64,000 nucleotides of DNA, from contig NZ_JBNUPE010000002.1 in NCBI RefSeq assembly GCF_050409585.1, forward strand, positions 62,001 to 126,000, read 5' to 3'. Under the pieces are notes generated by a model. That model saw only the letters and a program-made list of their open reading frames with translations. It did not search any database and was not told the origin of the DNA. Made by a program: the position numbers and the translations under genes. This stretch comes from Facklamia sp050409585. GTDB taxonomy: Bacteria > Bacillota > Bacilli > Lactobacillales > Aerococcaceae. This document shows positions 44,195-52,144 of this stretch, piece after piece (the stretch's first letter is position 1; each line of letters begins with the position of its first letter).

Positions 44195-45508
44195 ATGGAA
44201 ATACCAGTAGTGGCTATTGTGGGCCGACCGAATGTCGGTAAGTCCACCTTATTTAATCGCTTAATTGGCGATCGTCTTTCGATTGTAGCCGATTATGAAG
44301 GGGTGACGCGTGATCGAATTTATGCAACAGGATCATGGTTAGGTCGTGAATTTCGACTGATTGATACCGGTGGTATCGATATGAGTGATGAACCCCTCAT
44401 GCATAAAATTAAATATCAAGCTGAAATTGCAATGGAAGAAGCCGACGTTATTATTTTTATGACCTCAAGTCGAGAAGGCGTCACCGATGCGGATGAAGCC
44501 ATAGCCCATTATTTACACCGCACCAATAAACCGGTGGTTTTAGCAGTCAATAAGGCGGACAATCCAGAACAAAGGCAGCAAGTCTATGAATTTTATGCTT
44601 TAGGTCATGGCGATCCCTATCCCATATCGTCTTCGCACGGAACCGGAACAGGGGATTTATTAGATCAATTAGTTTCGCACTTCCCAGCCGATAGTCCGGA
44701 TGCAGATGATCGCGAACGCATTCGTTTTTCTTTTATTGGACGGCCAAATGTCGGCAAGTCTAGCCTGGTTAATGCCTTATTACAAGAAGAACGTGTGATT
44801 GTATCCAATATTGAGGGAACAACCCGTGAAGCAGTCGATACCGATTTTGTTAGTCAATCTGGACGCCATTTTACAGCAATCGACACAGCAGGTATTCGTA
44901 AGCGAGGCAAGGTTTATGAAAATACCGAAAAATATTCTGTCATGCGAGCCTTATCAGCCATTGACCGTTCAGACATTGTCTGTCTAGTAATCGATGCAGA
45001 GACTGGCATTCGTGAACAGGATAAGAGGGTAGCAGGATACGCTTTTGAAGCCAATAAGGGCATGGTTATTTTAGTCAATAAATGGGATGCCGTCGATAAG
45101 ACCGACAAATTATTTGAGAAATTTACCGATGATATCCGGAATGAATTCCAATACTTATCTTTTGCGCCCATTCTTTTCGTTTCTGCCAAGACGGGCCAAC
45201 GCTTAGAGAAACTACCGGCTATTTTGGAAGAAATCTATGAAAACCGCTATCGTCGCATTCAATCTTCGGTCTTGAATGATGTTTTGATGGATGCGATTGC
45301 CATGAACCCTACACCCACTGATAAGGGACGTCGGCTTAAGATTTATTATATGACTCAAGTGGCTGTCAATCCACCAACCTTTGTCGTCTTTGTTAATGAT
45401 ACAGAATTAATGCACTTCTCTTATGTAAGATTCTTAGAGAACAGGATGCGTGATTCCTTTTATTTTGACGGTACACCGCTCAATCTAATTATTCGTAATC
45501 GAAATTAA
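44195..45508 (+). CDS. der: Ribosome assembly GTPase Der (EngA)
   Basis: Der is the double GTPase needed for 50S subunit maturation. It is 437 residues. The first G domain has GRPNVGKSTLFN (about 9-20), DTGGID and NKAD; the second has GRPNVGKSSLVN (near 183), DTAGIRKRGKV and NKWD; a C-terminal KH-like domain starts at about 355. A GGAGGTGA RBS precedes the ATG. The gap from the preceding terminator is too short for a promoter. The hup gene follows, as in Bacillus (der...hbs). Confidence 0.97.
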   Translation: MEIPVVAIVGRPNVGKSTLFNRLIGDRLSIVADYEGVTRDRIYATGSWLGREFRLIDTGGIDMSDEPLMHKIKYQAEIAMEEADVIIFMTSSREGVTDADEAIAHYLHRTNKPVVLAVNKADNPEQRQQVYEFYALGHGDPYPISSSHGTGTGDLLDQLVSHFPADSPDADDRERIRFSFIGRPNVGKSSLVNALLQEERVIVSNIEGTTREAVDTDFVSQSGRHFTAIDTAGIRKRGKVYENTEKYSVMRALSAIDRSDIVCLVIDAETGIREQDKRVAGYAFEANKGMVILVNKWDAVDKTDKLFEKFTDDIRNEFQYLSFAPILFVSAKTGQRLEKLPAILEEIYENRYRRIQSSVLNDVLMDAIAMNPTPTDKGRRLKIYYMTQVAVNPPTFVVFVNDTELMHFSYVRFLENRMRDSFYFDGTPLNLIIRNRN

Positions 45509-45547
45509 GAGATAGGAAGATTTTGTTGTAAAATCAAGGTCAATTCG

Positions 45548-45576
45548 TTGTCTTAACCTTGATGTTATGTTATTCT
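45548..45576 (+). promoter_or_regulatory. Promoter of hup
   Basis: TTGTCT (-35, 45548-45553), a 17-base spacer, and TATTCT (-10, 45571-45576) preceded by TGT (extended -10). An 8-base inverted repeat, ATCAAGGT/ACCTTGAT (45533-45563), overlaps the -35 and may be an operator or a weak der terminator. Confidence 0.6.
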
Positions 45577-45640
45577 ATACAAGAAATAATCAACAGATGA
45601 TTATTTTCCAATCTATAGAAATAAAGGAGGAGATTTATTA

Positions 45641-45916
45641 ATGGCAAATAAAGCAGAATTAGTAGAACGTGTAGCTGGAAAAACTAACTTAACAAAGAAA
45701 GATGTAACAGCCACTGTTGAAGCATTATTCGAATCAGTTCAAGAATTTTTATCTGAAGGTGAAAAAGTTCAGATTATTGGTTTCGGAACTTTCGAAGTTC
45801 GCGATCGTGCAGCTCGTAAAGGACGCAACCCACAAACTGGTGAAGAAATTGAGATTGCAGCCACTAAAGTTCCTGGCTTCAAAGCTGGTAAAGCTTTAAA
45901 AGAGGCAGTTAAATAA
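45641..45916 (+). CDS. hup: DNA-binding protein HU
   Basis: HU is the histone-like dimer that bends and compacts DNA. It is 91 residues, the normal length. Typical features are MANKAELVERVA at the start, IIGFGTFEVRDRAARKGRNP in the DNA-binding arm and VPGFKAGKALKEAV at the end. An AAAGGAGGAG RBS predicts high translation. It is a single gene with its own promoter and a strong terminator at 45930-45967. Codon choice is more uniform (GAA, AAA, GTA, CGT) than in neighbours, as expected for a very abundant protein. Confidence 0.98.
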   Translation: MANKAELVERVAGKTNLTKKDVTATVEALFESVQEFLSEGEKVQIIGFGTFEVRDRAARKGRNPQTGEEIEIAATKVPGFKAGKALKEAVK

Positions 45917-45929
45917 TTAAGCATTAGAT

Positions 45930-45967
45930 TGGTGATGAAAGTTTCTGGCTTTCATCACTTTTTTATT
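45930..45967 (+). terminator. Terminator after hup
   Basis: A perfect 10-base stem, GTGATGAAAG (45932-45941) with CTTTCATCAC (45949-45958), has a 7-base loop and a run of eight T apart from one A at its end. Confidence 0.95.
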
Positions 45968-46023
45968 TAGCAGTCTTTATCCTCTAATAGTAATATGAAA
46001 ATAGATTCAAAGGGATGATCTAT

Positions 46024-46061
46024 TTGGTTGTCTTTGTCTAGCATGGTATAATAGGCTAGAC
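46024..46061 (+). promoter_or_regulatory. Promoter of the ypiA operon with flanking inverted repeat
   Basis: TTGGTT (-35, 46024-46029), a 17-base spacer, and TATAAT (-10, 46047-46052), preceded by TGG (extended -10). A perfect 7-base inverted repeat, GTCTAGC (46036-46042) and GCTAGAC (46055-46061), brackets the -10, which is where an operator would block transcription. Confidence 0.7.
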
Positions 46062-46076
46062 ATGGAGGGAACCAAA

Positions 46077-47273
46077 ATGGATAATTTTTTCAGCTTAATG
46101 GAGTCTACTAATCAGATTGAGGAGCAATATAAGCTCTTTAAACGCCATTTAAAAAGAATGGATGGAATGGATGAAGCTTTTTTAGCGCAAATATTAGACC
46201 GAATGGCTTTTTGGGGTCAATCAGGCTACCGACATCTGCAGATTCAAGCTTATGAAGCTCTTTATCAAAAATTTCCGTCCTCAGTGTTAGCTTTTCTTTT
46301 AGGGTATAGTTATTCCGCAGTTAGTCAATATGACAGGGCTTATCAATGGTTGGATAAAGTCGATAAGCAAGACTTGGACCTAGAAGGTCGCTTATTGCTA
46401 GCGGATGTCAATCTTAAGCTAGGACATTTAAATGAAGCGCGCAAAGAATTACAAGCTATCATTAACGACCATCCAAGAGATTATCGAGCTTATCATCAAA
46501 TGAGTGAATTCTATCGCATGCAGGCTATTAATGAAAAAGCAATCTACTATCTTGAGACCTTAATGGAATATTTTATCTCAGAGGATGATTCTTTAAGGCG
46601 CCAATGGCGAACAGATCTCTTAGCCCTTTATTTAAGTAGTGAGAGAATCGACACTGAAAAAATCAGTGCATTATTTGATCAAGATAATGAAGATTTGACG
46701 ATTGAAACAGCTGATGAATGTTATTTATTGGCGCATTTTTATGCCCAAATTAATAATTTCAATCGATCAAATCATTTCTGCGAGTTAGGCCTTCAAATCG
46801 ATCCCGACCATTTTGAATTAAGACTCTTACAATTAGAAAATTTAACCTATCTACAAGAAACTAGCCGATTTGCCAATCAGTTAGATCAACTATTAAAAAG
46901 CCTACCTCCATATGATGGAGTGGTTATGGATTGCCTGCGTTTGGCTGATCGAATGGGAGTCTTTACAGCCAAGCTCATTCAATTATTGGAGGATTACTAC
47001 CCTTTATTGGATAATGCTGAGGATCAATTCTTAGTTCTCTCGGCCTATGTGGCTTATTATCTTGATCAAAAAGACTATCAACAGGCAAACTTGTTTATGG
47101 AAAAATTTGATTTACAAGCCATTGACGAGTCACTCTTGGCCTATTTAAAAGGCAAAATCTTATTTCATCAAGGACAAAAAGAGCAAGCTAAGGCTTATTT
47201 AGATCTAGCATGGGATCAACAAGTTCTTGCTAAAGATTTACCTGACATGATCCAGCAATTGTCCAATCTCTAG
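46077..47273 (+). CDS. ypiA: TPR-repeat protein, YpiA-like
   Basis: This 398-residue protein is predicted to be all-helical, made of tetratricopeptide-like repeats (for example SYSAVSQYDRAYQWLDKV, LGHLNEARKELQAI, NEKAIYYLETLM and KEQAKAYLDLAWD). No signal peptide or membrane segment is present. By order (hup, this gene, ypiB, cca, dinG) it matches Bacillus ypiA, whose function is unknown. I chose ATG 46077, 7 bases after GGAGGG; an in-frame ATG at 46062 lies at the RBS. It probably mediates protein contacts; no catalytic role can be read. Confidence 0.85.
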   Translation: MDNFFSLMESTNQIEEQYKLFKRHLKRMDGMDEAFLAQILDRMAFWGQSGYRHLQIQAYEALYQKFPSSVLAFLLGYSYSAVSQYDRAYQWLDKVDKQDLDLEGRLLLADVNLKLGHLNEARKELQAIINDHPRDYRAYHQMSEFYRMQAINEKAIYYLETLMEYFISEDDSLRRQWRTDLLALYLSSERIDTEKISALFDQDNEDLTIETADECYLLAHFYAQINNFNRSNHFCELGLQIDPDHFELRLLQLENLTYLQETSRFANQLDQLLKSLPPYDGVVMDCLRLADRMGVFTAKLIQLLEDYYPLLDNAEDQFLVLSAYVAYYLDQKDYQQANLFMEKFDLQAIDESLLAYLKGKILFHQGQKEQAKAYLDLAWDQQVLAKDLPDMIQQLSNL

Positions 47274-47306
47274 TCAATCTTAAAAACTCATGAGGGAGGT
47301 AAGACC

Positions 47307-47837
47307 ATGGAAAATATTCAAGATAAACACTTATTTTTAAATTGGATGATTCTCAACCATCCTCATCCCAATCGCGAGATAATGATCTTTTTAGCCTATT
47401 TACAAATGAGGCCTAGTGAGCTGCAATGGGTTGAGTTTTCGCATGATGTCATCTATGCTCCAAGAGGAATAAAGATATCCTATCCCCCCTTGCAAGAGCC
47501 CCCCTTGGTCTATTATAAAGAAGATTATATCTACCATCAGATTGATCAAGCCTTTCACGATTTCCGGTTGAACTCACTTAAAAAGGGTCAAAGCTTTTAC
47601 ATAGAGTTTGATTTAGCCGATTATCAACTAGAGGCGATGCAAAGAGGTCTTTTAAAAGAAAATCCATTTGTCCCCATCCAAATGAAGGCTTTAGATCAAG
47701 TCAATCAAAGCTTACATCAAATTAGTCGCCAAGCTTATAAACAAATGATCATGGAAAAGATTGACGGTGCGTTAGAAACAAATAATTACGATCAAATTGA
47801 GCAATGGCTTGATCAATTTCAATCCGGTTTGGAGTGA
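47307..47837 (+). CDS. ypiB: YpiB family protein (UPF0302)
   Basis: This 176-residue cytoplasmic protein matches the UPF0302/YpiB family. Recognisable parts are the N-terminal LFLNWMILNHPHPNREIMIFLAYL region, YAPRGIKIS, VYYKEDYIYHQIDQAFHDFRLN and the short C-terminal ReoM/IDEAL-like tail (EKIDGALETNNYDQIEQWLDQ). In Bacillus, the family member is linked to biofilm or lipid-II-related regulation, but its biochemistry is unclear. A GGGAGG RBS precedes the ATG. It lies between ypiA and cca, as in related genomes. Confidence 0.82.
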   Translation: MENIQDKHLFLNWMILNHPHPNREIMIFLAYLQMRPSELQWVEFSHDVIYAPRGIKISYPPLQEPPLVYYKEDYIYHQIDQAFHDFRLNSLKKGQSFYIEFDLADYQLEAMQRGLLKENPFVPIQMKALDQVNQSLHQISRQAYKQMIMEKIDGALETNNYDQIEQWLDQFQSGLE

Positions 47838-47841
47838 TAGC

Positions 47842-49056
47842 ATGCAAATATCTTTAGAGGATTCGCTTTTTCAAGCGTCTATTCCTGTATTAAAAAAAAT
47901 TGAGTCTCATGGCTATGAGGCTTATTTTGTTGGAGGGGCCATTCGCGATGTGCTATTAGAAAAATCAATAGGGGATATTGACATTGCGACTTCCGCCTTT
48001 CCTCAAGAAATTCAAACCATCTTTCCCAAACACTTTGATGTAGGCATCCAACATGGCACCATTGTGGTTTTATATCAAGGAAACTCTTATGAAATAACTA
48101 CTTTCCGTACCGAATCGACTTATTCGGATTATCGAAGGCCCGACCATGTAGAATTTGTCAGAAATCTTGAGTTAGATACTCTGAGACGAGATTTCACGAT
48201 CAACGCCATGGCAGTAGACGCCAAGGGCAATTTATATGATTTTCATGGGGGCTATCAAGATTTGAAAGATAAGTTGCTGAGGGCTGTCGGCGAGCCATTG
48301 GAACGTTTTCAAGAAGATGCCTTAAGAATCATGCGTGGCATTCGTTTTGCCTCTCAGTTAGGCTTTCAATTAGAAGAAAAAACTTTCCAAGCCATGTGCC
48401 AATTAGCTAGCAATCTGTCTAAAATTTCCATTGAACGCATCCGCATTGAATTAGAAAAGATGATGGCAGGGTCTTATTTAACACAAACCATTTCATCCTT
48501 TAAAAAGGCTAAGCTAGACCAAGCTTTCCCTCAAGCCAATCAATTTGATTATGTAGAAGGTTTGACTTACTTGGTAAATCAAACAACAGGACAAGCAGGC
48601 CTTAGTCCACTTATCACTTGGTCCTTGCTATTAAAGGGAATGGAAATTAATGATGAAAAGACTCAAAGACACTTGATGAAGCAGTGGACCTTATCTAATC
48701 GTTTAATGGATCAAGTAGTCGCTTTTTTAAAGCTTGACCATGAAATTAGCCAGCAGACCTTCACCATCGAAACCGTCTATGGCTATGCTCAAGAAGTGAT
48801 TGATCAAATGAATACTTATTTAGAAATCACTGATCAAATGGTTACCAAAAAAGAAATAGAAGCTTTAATAAGTAATTTACCTATTAGAAAGCGGCAAGAA
48901 CTAGCCATTAATGGTAAGCAAATTATGCAAGCACTTAAAATGGTAAAAGGTGGGCCGGTGATTGGACAATTGCTCGATCAAATCGAAGCAAAGGTTATTA
49001 GAGGAGAATTAACTAACCAAACCGCTGCCATTATTGACTGGCTCAAAGACCAATAA
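47842..49056 (+). CDS. cca: CCA-adding tRNA nucleotidyltransferase
   Basis: Cca adds or repairs the 3' CCA end of tRNA. It is 404 residues, a class II enzyme: FVGGAIRDVLL and GDIDIATSAFPQEI near residue 30, TFRTESTY with the DYRRPDHVEF segment, RRDFTINAMAVD, and RFQEDALRIMRGIRFASQLGF. I chose ATG 47842 just after GGAG; an earlier in-frame ATG at 47797 lies inside ypiB and lacks an RBS. The ypiB stop (TGA) ends 4 bases before this start. Confidence 0.95.
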   Translation: MQISLEDSLFQASIPVLKKIESHGYEAYFVGGAIRDVLLEKSIGDIDIATSAFPQEIQTIFPKHFDVGIQHGTIVVLYQGNSYEITTFRTESTYSDYRRPDHVEFVRNLELDTLRRDFTINAMAVDAKGNLYDFHGGYQDLKDKLLRAVGEPLERFQEDALRIMRGIRFASQLGFQLEEKTFQAMCQLASNLSKISIERIRIELEKMMAGSYLTQTISSFKKAKLDQAFPQANQFDYVEGLTYLVNQTTGQAGLSPLITWSLLLKGMEINDEKTQRHLMKQWTLSNRLMDQVVAFLKLDHEISQQTFTIETVYGYAQEVIDQMNTYLEITDQMVTKKEIEALISNLPIRKRQELAINGKQIMQALKMVKGGPVIGQLLDQIEAKVIRGELTNQTAAIIDWLKDQ

Positions 49057-49082
49057 ATATATTAAAAGAGAGGAGGGACTTC

Positions 49083-51617
49083 ATGAAATATGCCATCGTC
49101 GACCTCGAATCAACCGGACCACGTCTAGACAGTGGAGACCGAATTATTCAAATTGGGGCGGTTCTTATTGATCAAGGTCAAATCATTGGTCAATATGAAA
49201 TGCTGATTAATCCTGAACGTGAGGTCCCACAAAACATCCAACAATTAACCGGTATCTCACAAGAAGAGGTTGATCAAGCACCTCTTTTTGAATCAGTTGC
49301 AAACTTATGGTTCAAGCGTTTAGAAGATTGTCTTTTTGTAGCGCATAATCTCAACCATGACTTGACCTTTATGCAACACCATTTCCAAGCGTGTGGCTAT
49401 GATTTTAACCCTTTGGCCATCGATTCCGTCAAGTTAGCTAAAATTATCTTCCCTCAGGCCACAGGATTCAATTTAACAGATTTAAGCTTCTATTTAGACA
49501 TTCCCTTTAACCAGGCACATCAAGCTTTAGCAGATGCCAAAATAACCGCAAAAATATTAAATGCGATGGCTAGCAAGTGGATGCAACTGCCTAAAAAGAC
49601 ACAAACCCTCTTATTGGATTTAGCTCAGGCTTTAGATAAGCAGGAAATTATTTTCTTTCAACAACCGCAGCAATTCATACTCAATCAAGCAGCAGACACT
49701 CAATTAGATAAAAAACCACCATTTGATCAAGAAAATCTTCTAAGTACGAAAGCAAAAGCTCAAATTAATTGGTTGTTAGAAAAAATGCAGACTACAAATC
49801 GATTAGTAGTAGAAGGACAATGGCGGCCAATTGATCCACTAGTGGTAAAATATTGGTTGCTTGAAGTTTTAGCTAAAAATAAGTCTTCGCTGGTATTAGC
49901 TGTTTCTAGTCAATCGGCTCTCGAAGAATGGGCTACTTTCTTCAAGCAAGAAGAAATCCCTTTTTCTTACTTATTGAGACCGAGTCAATATTTACATTTA
50001 GATCATTTTAAACGCTACCTTGATCAAGTGGTGATTTCTCAATTAAATCAGCAAGAAATTTTAGTGATTGCTTCAACCTTAGTCTGGCTAGAAGAGACCC
50101 AAACAGGCTTACTGATGGAAATGAACCAAGAATTGAAGATTAGCGATCAAATTAATCGCTTTAATCATGGGCTTTATCCCAATTATCGAGCCTCCTATTT
50201 TTACCAAAAAGCTTTATCCAATCATGATAAACAAGCAGTCGTACTGACTCAAACCAGCTATTTGATGGAAGAAGCGAGTCAAGAGGGCAGTTTTAGTAAA
50301 CAGCAGCTCCTAGTGTGTGATAATCTCAGTCTATTAAGCAGACAATTGTCCTTTTTCCACCAAATACAGTTGGCTTATAGTCAACTCTTAATTTTGTGCC
50401 AACAAGTCTTGGATATCTTATATCATCAGGATCGAACGCATGCTGCTATTCAAGCTTCAATCTTAAGAATGGATCATTTAATTAATCTAATCCGGCAAGT
50501 ATTGAATCTTTTAGAAAGTGAAATTCAAAATCACCACTTCCGAGCGGTTGAGCGGGAGTCCAGCAGAGAAGTCAAGGTGTCCTTGTCAACTACTCGAGCT
50601 ATCTTAAGCATTCAACAGCAAATGCATAAGGCTTTAAAAACACTGCTTCAAGAACAAGCATTAAAAGATCTTTTAGCAAGCAAGCCACATCATCTTAAGA
50701 TAAAAATGCTGCACCTACAGGCCTTTTTAAATAATTTAGACAACTTTCAAGCTAAAATTAGTCAGTCCGAAGGTTATTTAACTATTCGTGTCAGCCAAAT
50801 AGAAGATCGTTATTATCAATTCCAACTGACATGGAAACCCATTCGTTTAGTTCAAGAATATCAACATGCCTTTGAAAGCTTTCAACAAGTCCTACTCTTT
50901 AGTCCAGGGGATCTGCATTTTCGCTTAAATAGCGGGAGTTATTATCAGTTAGGACTCGATCTATACAACTACTTGCAATTACCACAACCAATGGAAAAGT
51001 TAGTCATTGACGTACCATTCGATTGGATTGCTAAAAAAAGTCAAGATTCTCAAAGAAATCAAGAGCAAGGTCGCTTAATCGGTGAAAACTTGCTTGAAAG
51101 CATTGAAGCTGATCAGCTGCCACCCTTAAGTCTGATTATTGTAAACAATCGCCAGCAAGCTATTGATGTTTATCGCCAAATAAAAGGCAAGTTAAAAGAT
51201 CAAGAACAAGTTCGATTGTTGGGTCAACATGTATCTGGATCCTTAAATAAAATCAGACGGTTGGCTATGGATGATTGTGATACCATTTTAGTCATTCAAT
51301 GGCAGTCGCTCTTAAATGAAAACTGGCTGTTAGATAAGCGACCTTGCCATATATTCTGGCTACGCTTACCTTTTAGATCGTTAGAAGATGCTTATATTTT
51401 AGCATTAGCAGACCACTTGAATCTGCCGTTCGAACTAATCTTTGATCACTTATTAATCGATCGAATGCTAGTCGATTTTGCCATTGCTTTCGACTATTTA
51501 GACCGCCACTTTAACTGTCAAAATTTCTGTTTGTTAGACGATCGTGTCTTTACCAAATATTATTCTAAAGAAATCAGACAGAAGCTTGAACATCTGGTAG
51601 AATTTAATTTACAATAA
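49083..51617 (+). CDS. dinG: DinG-type protein: intact exonuclease, degenerate helicase
   Basis: This 844-residue protein has the place and shape of DinG: an N-terminal DnaQ-like DEDDh exonuclease and a C-terminal XPD/DinG helicase region. The exonuclease looks complete: Asp7, Glu9 (IVDLEST), Asp93 (HNLNHDLTF), His146 and Asp151 (HQALADAK). In the helicase part the Walker A GTGTGKS is replaced by VVEGQWRPID (about 242-251), the DEAH box by LLVCDNLSLL, and the C-terminal QGxGRxIR motif is not recognisable. Only patches such as IFWLRLPFRSLEDAYILA remain. The reading frame is intact over 2.5 kb, so the domain is kept but is probably not an ATPase. The S. aureus homologue is likewise known to act as an exonuclease. 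It is followed by ypmB, asnS and dnaD. Confidence 0.9.
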   Translation: MKYAIVDLESTGPRLDSGDRIIQIGAVLIDQGQIIGQYEMLINPEREVPQNIQQLTGISQEEVDQAPLFESVANLWFKRLEDCLFVAHNLNHDLTFMQHHFQACGYDFNPLAIDSVKLAKIIFPQATGFNLTDLSFYLDIPFNQAHQALADAKITAKILNAMASKWMQLPKKTQTLLLDLAQALDKQEIIFFQQPQQFILNQAADTQLDKKPPFDQENLLSTKAKAQINWLLEKMQTTNRLVVEGQWRPIDPLVVKYWLLEVLAKNKSSLVLAVSSQSALEEWATFFKQEEIPFSYLLRPSQYLHLDHFKRYLDQVVISQLNQQEILVIASTLVWLEETQTGLLMEMNQELKISDQINRFNHGLYPNYRASYFYQKALSNHDKQAVVLTQTSYLMEEASQEGSFSKQQLLVCDNLSLLSRQLSFFHQIQLAYSQLLILCQQVLDILYHQDRTHAAIQASILRMDHLINLIRQVLNLLESEIQNHHFRAVERESSREVKVSLSTTRAILSIQQQMHKALKTLLQEQALKDLLASKPHHLKIKMLHLQAFLNNLDNFQAKISQSEGYLTIRVSQIEDRYYQFQLTWKPIRLVQEYQHAFESFQQVLLFSPGDLHFRLNSGSYYQLGLDLYNYLQLPQPMEKLVIDVPFDWIAKKSQDSQRNQEQGRLIGENLLESIEADQLPPLSLIIVNNRQQAIDVYRQIKGKLKDQEQVRLLGQHVSGSLNKIRRLAMDDCDTILVIQWQSLLNENWLLDKRPCHIFWLRLPFRSLEDAYILALADHLNLPFELIFDHLLIDRMLVDFAIAFDYLDRHFNCQNFCLLDDRVFTKYYSKEIRQKLEHLVEFNLQ

Positions 51618-51653
51618 GGAATAGAATATTTTAGAGGGGAAGCATAGAAACTT

Positions 51654-52130
51654 ATGAGTAAACGGACAGTTTCAATCTTGACATTCATCACCTTGTCAAT
51701 CATGATAGCCTTATTAGCTGTTTTTATGAAAAGTCAGACAGCTTATAACTTGGCTCAAGAAGAAGCAATCGCTTTAGTGACATATGATTATGCGGTAGAA
51801 AAGGTTAATAATTTTTATTGGACCACCATTGATCAAGCAACCTTTGCTCTTGATTTTTTTGACGAGAATAATCAGCAACACTATGCTATTATTGAACGAG
51901 AAGGTGGAGACATTCATTACTATTCAGTGAACGAATTATTTACTGAAGAAGAAGCAAAATCCGTGACAGCTAGCCAAATTGAAGAGCCAAAGATTATGCA
52001 AGCTCGCTTAGGTCTTTATCAATCGGAACCTGTCTGGGAAATGACTTTAAAGAATGACAACAACACCATCACTTATTTTCTACTCTCTGCCAAGACCGGC
52101 AAGTGGATTCAAACCATATCAAACATATAA
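51654..52130 (+). CDS. ypmB: YpmB-like membrane-anchored protein
   Basis: This 158-residue protein has a single N-terminal membrane segment (about 7-26) and an outer domain with PepSY/DUF5590-like pattern: two similar halves beginning LAQEEAIALVTYDY and KSVTASQIEEPKIM, the second ending in VWEMTLKNDNNTITYFLLSAKTGKWI. No lipobox is present. Its place between dinG and asnS matches ypmB of Bacillus (dinG-ypmA-ypmB-aspB-asnS-dnaD). Function is unknown; it may regulate proteases or wall enzymes outside the cell. ypmA and aspB are missing from this version of the cluster. Confidence 0.82.
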   Translation: MSKRTVSILTFITLSIMIALLAVFMKSQTAYNLAQEEAIALVTYDYAVEKVNNFYWTTIDQATFALDFFDENNQQHYAIIEREGGDIHYYSVNELFTEEEAKSVTASQIEEPKIMQARLGLYQSEPVWEMTLKNDNNTITYFLLSAKTGKWIQTISNI

Positions 52131-52144
52131 GTAGGAGGAAAAAA

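Noticed and set aside
45533..45563. ATCAAGGT/ACCTTGAT hairpin as a der terminator
   Set aside because: No T-run follows, the loop is 15 bases, and it overlaps the hup promoter, so I list it only as a possible operator.
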